Positions 54,976 to 64,000 of a stretch of DNA of 64,000 nt are shown here, in pieces (position 1 is the stretch's first letter; each line of letters starts with the position of its first letter). Source of the stretch: Gonocerus acuteangulatus (lineage: Eukaryota; Arthropoda; Insecta; Hemiptera; Coreidae); NCBI GenBank assembly GCA_946811695.1, contig OX328132.1:128460808-128524807 (forward strand), in the 5' to 3' direction. A program made the position numbers and the translations under genes. The notes under the pieces are model-generated. The model did no database searches. It worked only from the letters and a program-made list of their open reading frames with translations, and had not been told where the DNA came from.

Positions 54976-55625
54976 CATCTACACAGTTTAGTTAGAAAAT
55001 GTAGTTTTGTTAAAAATATGACCGAACTCTAATCAACTAAACATTGTATATATAAAAATGTAGTTTTATTCAAAATATAACCGAACTCCGATCATCTAAA
55101 CATTTTAGTTATAAAATGTAGTTTTATTCAAAATATAACCGAACTCCGATCATCTAAACATTTTAGTTATAAAATGTAGTTTTATTCAAAATATAACCGA
55201 ACTCCGATCATCTAAACATTTTAGTTATAAAATGTAGTTTTATTCAAAATATAACCGAACTCCGATCATCTAAACATTTTAGTTATAAAATGTAGTTTTA
55301 TTCAAAATATAACCGAACTCCGATCATCTAAACATTTTAGTTATAAAATGTAGTTTTATTCAAAATATAACCGAACTCCGATCATCTAAACATTTTAGTT
55401 AGAAAATGTACTTTTATTAAAAATATAACCGAACTCCGACAATCTACCCATTTTAGTTAGAAAATGTAGTTTCGTTAAAAATATGACCGAACTCCGATCA
55501 TCTAAACATTTTAGTTATAAAGTGTAGTTTTGTTAAAAATATGACCTAATTCCGATCATCTACACATTTTAGTTATCAAAAGTTGTATTCAACATATGAC
55601 CGAACTTGGACCATCTACACACTTT
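54976..55625. repeat. 58-bp satellite derived from a Penelope-like tail
   Basis: About 11 units with ACATTTTAGTTATAAAATGT, AGTTTTATTCAAAATATAAC and CGAACTCCGATCATCT. The AAAATGTAGTTTTATT...GACCGAACCCC order is that of the Penelope-like arms at 32659-33062. The central units are nearly identical and the edges are diverged. Confidence 0.9.
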
Positions 55626-55639
55626 CAATGTGAGCGCTC

Positions 55640-56110
55640 AACCATGTCTTCTCAATGAACCTCAATTAAATTTCGTCAGATTCCGAATCGTTCAATTTTC
55701 CTGACACTCCTCAACAGGCATACGGGGAAATGAAATATCTAGAGAAATTTTATTAAATTGATAACTATGATAATTTGATAACTATGATAATATTAAAGCG
55801 AATAATCTTGTTGGAACCGTAACCCGAATCCATTTCCGGAAAGTTGTTCCGGAAGTAAGTCGAACTTTTCGCCTATTTATCTAGACCTTTTTCCAGGTCC
55901 TCAGGTTTCGCGTAGATCAAATAAAACCTCCTTGAGATTACCTAATTACTGTAATCAAACAATAAATCACTTGTTTATCGTATTTCAAATATAAATTGGT
56001 TTTGTTTGCGTTGAGCGATAAGACGCCACGTGATTTTATAACAGGACTAAAATAAGGCAAAGGACTTTACATAGCGTTTTGTCACTATTTAAGGAGGAAA
56101 ACAGCAAATG
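55640..56110. other. No recognisable feature
   Basis: AT-rich. A GTTCCGGAAG inverted pair near 55836-55855 is the only structure noticed. Confidence 0.4.
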
Positions 56111-56115
56111 ATTAT

Positions 56116-56117
<2 letters not shown>

Positions 56118-56191
<74 letters not shown>

Positions 56192-56215
56192 GTGTGTGTG
56201 TGTGTGTGTGTGTAT
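56118..56215. repeat. (TA)n followed by (TG)n
   Basis: TA tract to 56174, then GTGTGT to about 56213. It occupies the internal microsatellite position of the following family B body. Confidence 0.95.
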
Positions 56216-57300
56216 TTGTCTGTCCGCACCCTCCCCGGCTCAAAAATGGTCCGATTTTAATAAAATTTGTTACAAAAATCTTTCATCTAATTTGAAAGGT
56301 CACGATCGTTAACCAGCAGAATACGTCCACTGGAACATGGGTTTTGGAGCGAAATTCGCGCTAACGTTTTCGAGTTCATAGGCTTGAAGGTTTTATAAGT
56401 TCCTTAACATTGGAAAACGAATGAAAGCATTTTTAAAGCGATATCTGTAATCGCTTACGAGAAAACTCTATACAAATAATTTTCCAAACTAAGTTTGGGT
56501 ATTTGGAAACAATTGATTCAGTTGAAACTTCAGTCCAGACGTTCGACATCCATTTAATCTAAGATAGTTAAATTTTGGTTCTATTTGGACTTAAAGAAGT
56601 AGTAGAAATAAAATATTTTATTAACAGGATTTCATTTTATGAAATGTGTTGGGATTTTCGTATATTTTCTAAAATATCTCGAAATCGTAGTAAGTGGAAG
56701 GTAAATATTCGAAAGCTTACTAAATTTTCTACTAAAAAGTCTCTGGTGTAATTTTCGATGTAGCGATGCCAATCGGAGAAATAAGGCCTTATAGCTTCGA
56801 AATTGTTAGTTTTGCTCTTCTCAATGGGGTTTCATATCTGTTGTCCTAACGTTTTAAATGGCTTTTGCTTATTTTAATTGAATTTAACAGTAAAATTAGT
56901 ATTTTAATAAAAAAGGTAATAAAATGTGAAAGAGTGTTACAGTGTTTCCAAGAGCGAATGTTGAGAAGGTGGGGGAAGTCGGAGGTGGGGGAAGTCGGAG
57001 GTTGGGGAAGTCGGAGGTGGGGGAAGTCGGAGGTGGGAGAAGTCGGAGGTGGGGGAAGTCGCCATGATACTGTCAGTTTCCTGTACTGGCGCCTTAAATC
57101 TATTTTCTCTACGAAATTTTATTTTATATTTTTCGCGAAAGATCAAACTCCACCAATAACTGCTACTATTCCTTTGCTAATAGCACTAGAGATATGAACG
57201 GAACTCCACCAATAACTGCTACTATTCCTTTGCTAATAGCACTAGAGATATGAACGGAACCGCACACTATGATGACGCAGTTCCTGCGAGTCGCACTTTT
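56216..57300 (+). mobile_element. Family B body with family A end
   Basis: GGTCCGATTTTAATAAAATT, ATCGTTAACCAGCAGAATAC, the body, GTCAGTTTCCTGTACTGGCG, then a 59-bp tandem duplication (AACTCCACCAATAACTGC...) at about 57144-57254 and the A end (ATGACGCAGTTCCTGCGAG, TCGCAC, T8). Confidence 0.8.
56967..57061. repeat. 16-bp minisatellite inside a family B/A copy
   Basis: Six units of GGTGGGGGAAGTCGGA. Other copies (for example 33246-33262, AAGGTGGGGGGAGCC) have a single unit at this place. Confidence 0.9.
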
Positions 57301-57412
57301 TTTTATTTATATAGGTTATTTTAATCAAATTATTCAGGAATACAGTGTACACTACCCAGGTTCTGAGGAATTCGCGTAGTTATGCAGCTCCCGCGTGACG
57401 GACTTTGTTTTA
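57301..57412 (+). mobile_element. Family C end
   Basis: TACACTACCCAGGTTCTGAG, TAGTTATGCAGCTCCCGCGT, GACGGACTTT. Confidence 0.75.
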
Positions 57413-57755
57413 ATTCACGTGTTGTTTTTTTTTTGTCCAACTTCCGCTAGATAAGTGAATAAGTTGATTCAATATTGTCACGTTTAAATACAAATTTATA
57501 TTTGATTGTATGTATTAGAACCCTCCCATATGTATTAGAAACATCCCGAATTACCTGAGTATCTTATCTCCGGCATAAATAATGTATGTATGTGTATTTG
57601 CTTTCCTGTACAACATGTTAATATTTTGATTATGTATTTTTTGCTAAACGAAGCATCGATTACCATAACAATAAATCAACACATTTTTTTTCAAGACGTA
57701 TACATATGAATGATTTTTATATAGGCATTATGAAAGAATGCCTATTAACAATTGT
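57413..57755. other. No recognisable feature
   Basis: AT-rich. A short duplication (CATATGTATTAGAA) lies near 57505-57542. Confidence 0.4.
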
Positions 57756-57893
57756 GTTTTATTTTTTTTTGCGTTTTTCTCGGAAACGAAGCAAAAACGA
57801 GAAATATGCCAAAGGACTTTTTTTCTTTTTTTTTTTTTCATCTTGCATCGATTCCCGAAGTTTGGAAGTTTATTTTGGGGACACACTGTATAC
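57756..57893 (-). mobile_element. Mariner-type terminal fragment
   Basis: Minus strand: TACAGTGTGTCCCCAAAAT, CTTCGGGAATCGATGC, AAGTCCTTTGGCATATTTC, CGTTTTTGCTTCGTTTCCG. Related to 46453-46585 and 58573-58705. Confidence 0.65.
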
Positions 57894-57964
57894 GTAAAAG
57901 ATAAATTAATAAAAATTTGGAAAACACAAAGTGTAACGTATCTCACCAATGAAAAACTATTACA

Positions 57965-58566
57965 CTCGTTTCTTTCAGTTACTTTTTATTGCTTAAGGAC
58001 TGGACAATGGATTCCCACAATTTGGTCAATAAAAAATGAATAATTTATAATTTCTTCACACAGGACATTTGATAGTAACAAAACTACATTCGACAATTGT
58101 TTGACCGAAGGAAGCCAATTGTTTAATTTATCCCTGAATAAACCTCTACTTCATTTGCATATATTTTATGATTACTAAATGTAGAAGTTTTCCTGTAAGT
58201 ATTGAATCTGTAGTCCGTTAGGGGGCTGAGGAAAAAAATCGCGAGAAACCTCTGAATCATCTAGAAAAACAGAAGCGTTATAGGACTTCTGTCAATTTAG
58301 TGAATTAAATCCCTGTTTTTTAAAAGGAAATCTTGTCTATTTTATGATGACATAATTAGAATGTAATTATCCTGAACAGTTTTTGAGCTGTAATTATCCT
58401 TTCTTATTTAATAAAAAGCATGACTACGTTTGAAAATCTGAAAATATGACATACCTGCTTTTCGCTTAGGAATCGGGCCATACTTCAAATGAACTTTTTT
58501 CTTGGAAATGATGTCCAGAATCGCCTCCTAGAGTTTGGTTACTTAGACCTGAAGCACCTTGTATAC
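57965..58566 (-). mobile_element. Nonautonomous element ending CACCTTGTA
   Basis: Second copy of the element at 25213-25812 (TTGAATCTGTAGTCCGTTAG, GTAACAAAACTACATTC, CCTAGAGTTTGGTTACTTAG). Its right end is TGAAGCACCTTGTA. Confidence 0.7.
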
Positions 58567-58572
58567 ATATAT

Positions 58573-58705
58573 ACAGGGTGTCCCGATTTTAAATGGCAAA
58601 ACTTCAGGAGCGTTTAGGGGACCAAAAAACTAAGACAAAAGTCCTTTAGAGATTTGCTCGTTTTTGCTTTGTTTTGGAGAAAATCGCAAAACAAAAAACG
58701 AAACA
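58573..58705 (+). mobile_element. Mariner-type end, facing the previous element
   Basis: TACAGGGTGTCCCGATTTTA, CAAAAGTCCTTTAGAGATTT, GCTCGTTTTTGCTTTGTTTT. Six bases separate it from the outward end at 58566. Confidence 0.65.
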
Positions 58706-58929
58706 AGTTTTCAATTTTATACTTACTTATTTAAATTTTCAAAAGGAAAAAATTGCCATTGAGAAGAAGAGAATTACAAGAAACCAATTACTAAAATTCA
58801 ATCTCTTGATGCTAATATAGTTTTTGTGAACGGTTTCTACAACGGTAATGCTTTAGAAGCGGTGCGAGTGTTTGCACGCCGATTCATAAATAAAACAGTG
58901 CTTAATCGACGAGTCTTTCAGTTAACTTT

Positions 58930-59345
58930 TAATTATAAAATAACATAGAGATTTATTATGAGAGTACGAAAGTCGCTTTGGAATAATATACATTTATTAT
59001 GAGAGTACGAATCTTGCAATGCAATAATAGAGGTTTATTATGAGAATACGAAACTCGCTGAGTAATAATAGAGATATATTATGAGAGTACGAATCTTGCT
59101 ATGCAATAATAGAGATTTATTATGAGAGTACGAAACTCGCTGAGTAGTAATAGAGATTTATTATGAGAGTACGAAAGTCGCTATGGAATAACACAGATTT
59201 ACTATGAGAGTACGAATCTTGCTATGCAATAATAGAGATTTATTATGAGAGTACGAAACTCGCTGAGTAATAATAGAGATTTATTATGAGAGTACGAAAC
59301 TCGCTGAGTAATAATAGAGATTTATTATGAGAGTACGAAAGTCGC
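58930..59345. repeat. 41-bp tandem repeat, about 10 units
   Basis: The unit contains TAGAGATTTATTATGAGAGT and ACGAAACTCGCTGAGTAA. Two sub-types alternate (CTCGCTGAGTAATAA and CTTGCTATGCAATAA). Confidence 0.92.
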
Positions 59346-59454
59346 TATTTATCTTCTACATCTAATGAGTGAGAGAGTTCCATTGTAAAAGTAACAAAAA
59401 TCCCTTCATTTGGAGCTGAGGTTAAGTCGAATCCCACTTTAATGGAAATCATAA

Positions 59455-60605
59455 ATTTCCGCGTGGGGCCTGTAACGTTTCTTTGTTTCAATGATGCATG
59501 CAGAATAACATTTCCGTAAGGGGGCTGTAACGTTTCTTTGTTTCAATGATACATGCAGAATAACATTTCCGTAAGGGTGCTGTAACGTTTCTTTGTTTCA
59601 ACGATACATGCAGCATAACATTTCCTCGAGGGGGCTGTAACGTTTCTTTGTTTCAACGATACATGCAGCATAACATTTCCTCGAGGGGGCTGTAACGTTT
59701 CTTTGTTTCAACGATACATGCAGCATAAAATTTCCGTGAGGGGGCTGTAATGTTTCATTCTTTCAACGATACATGCAGCATAACATTTCCGTGAGGGGGC
59801 TGCAATGTTTCATTCTTTCAACGATACATGCAGCATGAAATTTCCGTGAGGGGGCTGTAACGTTTCTTTGTTTCAATGATACATGCAGCAGGACATTTCC
59901 GTGGGGGGGGCTGTAACGTTTCTTTGTTTCAATGATACATGCAGAATAACATTTCCGTGAGGGGGCTGTATCGTTACTTTCTTCAATGATACATGCAGAA
60001 TAACATTTCCGTGAGGGGGCTGTATCGTTTCTTTGTTTCAATGATACATGAAGAATAACATTTCCGTAAGGGGCTGTAACGTTTGTTTGTTTCAACGATA
60101 CATGCAGCATAAAATTTCCGTGAGGGGGCTGTAACGTTTCTTTGTTTTAACGATACATACAGCATAATATTTCCGCGAGGAGGATGCAACGTTTCTTTGC
60201 TTCAACGATACATGCAGCATAACATTTCCGTGAGTGGGATGTAACGTTTCTTAGTTTCAATGAAACATGATGCATAATGTTTCCGCGAGGGGGCTGTAAT
60301 GTTTCTTTGTTTCAACAAAACACGTAGAATAACATTTCCGTGAGGGGGCTGTAAAGTTTCTTTGTTTTAACGATACAATCAGCATAACATTTCCGCGTGG
60401 GGGCTGTAATGTTTTATTCTTTCAACGATACATGCAGCATACATTTCTGCGTGGGGTGTGTAATGTTTCTTTGTTTCAACGAAACATGTAGCATAACATT
60501 TCCGCGTGTGACTGTATTGTTTCTTAGTTTCAACAATACATGCAGAATAACATTTTCACAAGGGACTGTGTTGTTTCTGTGTTTCAAAGAAATACAAAGC
60601 ATAAC
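59455..60605. repeat. 55-bp tandem repeat, about 21 units
   Basis: The unit contains ATTTCCGTGAGGGGGCTGTA, ACGTTTCTTTGTTTCAACGA and TACATGCAGCATAAC. Period 55 rotates frames, and short open frames in it are by-products. Divergence rises toward 60600. Confidence 0.93.
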
Positions 60606-60751
60606 ATTAAAAACTAATGGGAAAGCTTTATAACGAAAACTATAAAGAAGGACAAGCAGAATTAAACGATTATCTGAAAGTTTTTTTTTTTTTTGTTTTT
60701 AAATAATTGAATCAGGCGGGTATTAGAAATTAAAAGATCAAAAAGTTTTAT

Positions 60752-61000
60752 TTATTTATTTCGCAACGGTTTCCTTGCGTAAAAATGTGTCCGTTCATGC
60801 AGATTTACTTGTAATAGTATCTCCACCTCCAGGAGATTTATTAATCGTAAATGTGCGATTAACCGGTGATATGGTGATCTGGCATGGGGATATGTTCGTG
60901 CAGAAATTCTGAGTTTTAGTTGATTAATGTAGAATGAGTACGTAATTTCCACAGTATCAAAACTAATTTTAAGCAATGTATTTGATACTAGGCACCACAA
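60752..61000 (-). other. Unrecognised 82-codon open frame
   Basis: The minus strand is open with fairly natural composition (includes FDTVEITYSFYINQLKLRIS and LINLLEVEILLQVNLHER). No motif is recognised and there are no splice or start signals to decide on. May be chance or a decayed element. Confidence 0.2.
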
Positions 61001-61009
61001 TAAATATAC

Positions 61010-61425
61010 TCGTCACTCAAGGCTCATGGCTTTGGGGAAAGCCGGGCATGTCTTGAGCAGCAATTAGACATTCAGAGAATAAACACAAAATTTAAAAAAT
61101 AAATTTAAGAATCATATGCGAATAATGCATCGCTGAACTAATAAATCCATGCACAATACTATCTATTGTTGCCTCGGAACACATTATCAAATTACAACAT
61201 GATATTGTGAGTATATGTTCGTATGAAAAGCGAAATGTAAAAAAAAATAAAATATATAGAAAATAGAGCAGGGACAACAAATACTCTAGAATAAAAAATA
61301 GTTGCGTGTGTATAGGGTGAAAGGTGAGGGTATGCGGGATAAAGACGAGTTGGAGTACCTAGATCTGAAGGATGGTCCATAGGTCCCGCATTGCAGGGGG
61401 CACCGCGGCCTTACTGGTTCTCTTT
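61010..61425. other. No recognisable feature
   Basis: AT-rich with no repeat or coding signal. Confidence 0.4.
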
Positions 61426-61429
61426 CTCT

Positions 61430-61600
61430 CCCCACCTCTATATCCCTCAACCCTCCCTCTCCCCCTCCTCTATATCCCTCAACCCTCCCTCTCCCCCTTC
61501 TCTATATCTCTCAACCCTCCCTCTCCCTCTCCTTTATATCTCTCAACCCTCCCTCTCCCCCTCCTCTATATCTCTCAACTCTCCCTCTCCTCTCCTCTCG
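61430..61600. repeat. 32-bp pyrimidine-rich minisatellite
   Basis: Five units of TATATCCCTCAACCCTCCCT plus CTCCCCCTCCTC at a 32-bp period. The strand is almost purely C/T, so triplex-prone. Confidence 0.9.
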
Positions 61601-61822
61601 AGGTCTGTAGGTCCGGAGTCAGTACTAAAGAGTGTGTCCACTCGATATCCATATCTTGAGCTACTCTCCTCATAACCTCGTCGTATCAGTTTAAAGGAGA
61701 ATTGTCTAGGATAAAACTCCTTTTAGTGCAGGATGTAGTGTTTAAAGAGAATCCGAAAGTAATAAAGTGTGGGGAGGGGTAAGGAGAGAGGAATAATTAT
61801 CTAGGCAATGCTTTAAAAGCAG

Positions 61823-62235
61823 AATCTATTCCAAAGAAACATGTGGCAATTGAACAGAATCAAATGGAAAGAAGTGTATAAGCATGATGAGGGAGAGATG
61901 AATGTATACTATGGATTAAGTATAGAATCCATTCCAAAGAAGGATGTGGCGATTGGACAGAATCAAATGGAAAGAAGGCATAAGCATGATGAGGGAGAGA
62001 TGAATGTATACTATGGATTAAGTATAGAATCCATTCCAAAGAAGGATGTGGCGATTGGACAGAATCAAATGGAAAGAAGGCATAAGCATGATGAGGGAGA
62101 GATGAATGTATACTATGGATTAAGTATAGAATCCATTCCAAAGAAGCATGTGGCGATTGAAAAGAATCAAATGGAAAGAAGGCATAAGCATGATGAGGGA
62201 GAGACTAATGTATACTATGGATTAAGTATAGAATA
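61823..62235 (+). repeat. 102-bp tandem repeat, 4 units
   Basis: The unit contains AATCCATTCCAAAGAAGGAT, GACAGAATCAAATGGAAAGA and GAATGTATACTATGGATTAA. Period 102 leaves a 131-codon plus frame open (34-residue repeat with HDEGEMNVYYGLSIESIPKK) and also a minus frame. With frames open on both strands, coding is doubtful. Confidence 0.88.
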
Positions 62236-62249
62236 GAATTGGCTACTGT

Positions 62250-62415
62250 CAGTTTCCTGTGCCTTGCCACACCTAAAATATTGCTTTTATTCTAGATAGG
62301 TTTTTCAAGATAGATCAAAACAACAAATAACTGTTTCTATTTCTTGATAAACTTCACTAGGGATAAGAAAGGAAACGCGCTAATATGATGCAGTTCCTGC
62401 GAGACGGCCTTTTCG
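62250..62415 (+). mobile_element. Family A repeat
   Basis: TACTGTCAGTTTCCTGTGCC, AATAACTGTTTCTATTTC, AACGCGCTAATATGATGCAG, TTCCTGCGAGACGGCC, T4. Confidence 0.8.
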
Positions 62416-62420
62416 ATATA

Positions 62421-62500
62421 CTAGCCCACTGTGCAACGCCTTGAGGCGTACGCTTGGCGTACTTTACTACACAGCTCAAAATTAGCACCTATCATCTATT
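62421..62500 (-). mobile_element. Helitron-like 3' terminus
   Basis: The minus strand ends with hairpin ACGCC-TCAA-GGCGT (62436-62449), 11 nt, then CTAG (62421-62424) and T. This is the canonical Helitron 3' layout. The 5' boundary is not identified. Confidence 0.6.
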
Positions 62501-62784
62501 CGACCTTGAGTTATCAATGAATCTTTCTCCTAGAAACAATCTTCGGTATCCTATAACAAAATCCCCAACTGATCAATCTCCGCATTACCACTCTACATCT
62601 TGCAGACATTCCTACATCATGAACATAGATTTCGCCTCAACAAACCTCACCTCCAATCCACCTCTGTGGTCTGACGAGATCATTACACCGCCACTCAATA
62701 TTCACCTATCAGCCTATCTTCGAGCATTTAATCTTCTTCGTTTCGCCAATCAATCTTCGAGCTCCTAAACAATCTATCCGTTCC

Positions 62785-62935
62785 CACTCAATCTTCGAGT
62801 CATTACTCAATATTCGAGTCATTACTCAATATTCGAGTCATTACTCAATATTCGAGTCATTACTCAATATTCTAGTCATTACTCAATCTTCGAGTCATTA
62901 CTCAATATTCGAGTCATTACTCAATATTCGAGCAA
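62785..62935. repeat. 19-bp tandem repeat, 8-9 units
   Basis: Units of ACTCAATATTCGAGTCATT. Each contains the near-palindrome AATATTCGAG. Confidence 0.92.
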
Positions 62936-62939
62936 CGTA

Positions 62940-63615
62940 AATCTGTTAATGATTTTGCTACATTTCCTTCATTGCATTCACTCGTGATTTACTCATGGTA
63001 GTACATTTACACGCCATAACTTTGCTCAACGACACGAATATTTAACTGAGGCTCAAATATTCAGTTCAAGAGCAAAGTTTTTGTGTGCCTGCGACGTCTA
63101 ACTGTCGGAGGGAAATGCATTGGTTGTAGACCGCCTTGAGAAGTACACCACTTCTCAAGATTTAGATCCTTATCAAATTTTGAGGGACAATACGATTGAG
63201 TTGCGTCAAGATTAACTTTCAAGAGACATAATAGTTACACTATCACAACATAGTTATATGTTCTGATAGTTACTTCTAAGTAACTGTAAAACTCCCAGAA
63301 CAATTGCGAAATAATTACACACTCAGAACGTACAAGTTATAGTTAACGTATATATGCGTAATAGTTACGCTTCCACACGGGCGTTTATAAAGGAGAGGGC
63401 TGGGGGGAGCCGCAGAGCGCGTTTCGACAGCTGAGTAACTAACGCGGTGGATGAAAACACGGATTTCAACTACATAAGTTCTATTTAATTGAAATACAGT
63501 TAATCCAAATTGAATTCTTTTTTCAATAACTGTATGTATATGTTCAGGCTTTTCAATTACAATTACAAAATTTAATTCATAATTCAAATATCATTTGAAT
63601 TACATTTTAATTCAA
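62940..63615. other. No clear feature
   Basis: 63376-63412 (CACGGGCGTTTATAAAGG, GGGCTGGGGGGAGCC) resembles a MITE end like 34459. Otherwise AT-rich with no coding signal. Confidence 0.4.
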
Positions 63616-63619
63616 ATAT

Positions 63620-63783
63620 ACACAACACTGTCTTGGACTCACAGTTCGGACGTGACGGGTTCCAAACTACAAACTCAAATAGTTACAGATTGGCGCTAGT
63701 AGATTTTAATATTAATTATTTAGTTTCTAATGTATTTTTGCTTTTTGATGCAGAAAGTAGGTGTAGCATGGCACGCCGGGTAA
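63620..63783 (+). mobile_element. Helitron-like 3' part, decayed end
   Basis: CTTGGACTCACAGTTCGG, AGATTTTAATATTAATTATT, GATGCAGAAAGTAGGTGTAG, CATGGCACGCCGGGTAA align with 14390-14557. The final CAGCTAG is lost. Confidence 0.6.
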
Positions 63784-63892
63784 TAACAAGGTTCATATTC
63801 GGAAAATTATGACAATTCTGGAAATTAGACAACTTATAATAATAAAATCATAATATTTACAATTTCACAACAAGATATTCTATAACATATGA

Positions 63893-64000
63893 CTAATATA
63901 CTTCTTCCCGATTTCGATTTGAGCAGCTAACAGTTGCTGCTCCCCATTTGGATGATCTCAGTTTGTACATGATCTTCATAGCAGAAGGTTTGCCTTTCTG
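63893..64000 (-). CDS. Candidate last exon of a host gene, cut by window edge
   Basis: Minus strand: 35 codons open from the window edge (includes KPSAMKIMYKLRSSKWGAAT) to a TAG at 63893-63895, followed by an AT-rich stretch suitable for a 3' UTR without a perfect AATAAA. It has ordinary composition and no repeat match. I do not recognise the protein. It may be the end of a different gene from the candidates at 0-10.4 kb because it terminates here. Confidence 0.3.
   Translation of the reverse strand, partial: QKGKPSAMKIMYKLRSSKWGAATVSCSNRNREEVY

Noticed and set aside
59763..60110. Open frames in the 55-bp array
   Set aside because: Frames rotate every unit because 55 is not divisible by three. 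Similar frames occur in several registers.
61841..62236. 131-codon open frame with 34-residue repeats
   Set aside because: Period 102 bp explains it. The opposite strand is open too, and the tract is flanked by repeats.
62785..62935. CRISPR-like array
   Set aside because: Perfect tandem units with no spacers, in a eukaryotic setting. The same holds for all other arrays.

Overview
This window is eukaryotic and animal-like, most probably from an arthropod. It is AT-rich, has no operons, and contains two 200-N scaffold gaps (14903-15102, 54365-54564). Almost everything in it is transposable-element debris or tandem repeats: a Ty3/gypsy pol fragment, two LINE reverse-transcriptase fragments, Penelope-like tails, a Tc1/mariner element nested in a LINE, Tigger/pogo remnants, Helitron ends, an 8-bp-TSD MITE, and SINEs with tRNA and 5S rRNA heads. 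The species cannot be named from the sequence alone.

Repeat families used below. A: short repeat ending in a CGCAG/CTGCG hairpin followed by GTCGGAC and a T-run (14 copies of this end). B: element of about 1.4-1.7 kb that starts TTAGCGCGGTTCC, has a (TA)n tract at a fixed internal place and, when complete, ends in the family A hairpin end. C: repeat with the related end CGCAG/CTGCG, GACGGAC and a T-run. D: module carrying a G-run followed by TTTACTCCGGACC, often upstream of C.

Layout. 0-12 kb: three candidate host exons on the minus strand (1-158, 4185-4320, 10108-10417) separated by A-D repeats, minisatellites and a foldback MITE, then a 5S-derived SINE and a 340-bp-arm inverted repeat. 12.4-14.2 kb: broken Ty3/gypsy pol, then a Helitron-like tail. 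16-18.7 kb: a tRNA-type SINE whose head has become a 74-bp tandem array, then two more satellites. 19-25 kb: family B copies and an 865-bp tandem duplication. 26-29 kb: a 33-bp array and a LINE fragment in which an 18-codon piece of the RT gene is amplified eightfold. 29-36 kb: more family B, a palindromic Penelope-like insertion and a minisatellite carrying a MITE. 39-46 kb: a pogo-like fragment, a LINE split by a mariner element, and Helitrons. 46-51 kb: arrays, an inverted repeat and a Tigger-type transposase remnant. 52-58 kb: families B, C and D, a tRNA SINE and a 58-bp satellite. 58-64 kb: mariner-type ends, five tandem arrays, Helitron ends and a possible last exon of another minus-strand gene (63893-64000).

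No complete protein-coding gene is visible. The likeliest reading is a long intron or intergenic tract. The element genes are broken and probably inactive. The informative content is the nesting order, the target-site duplications, the Pol III-type heads and the hairpin structures.
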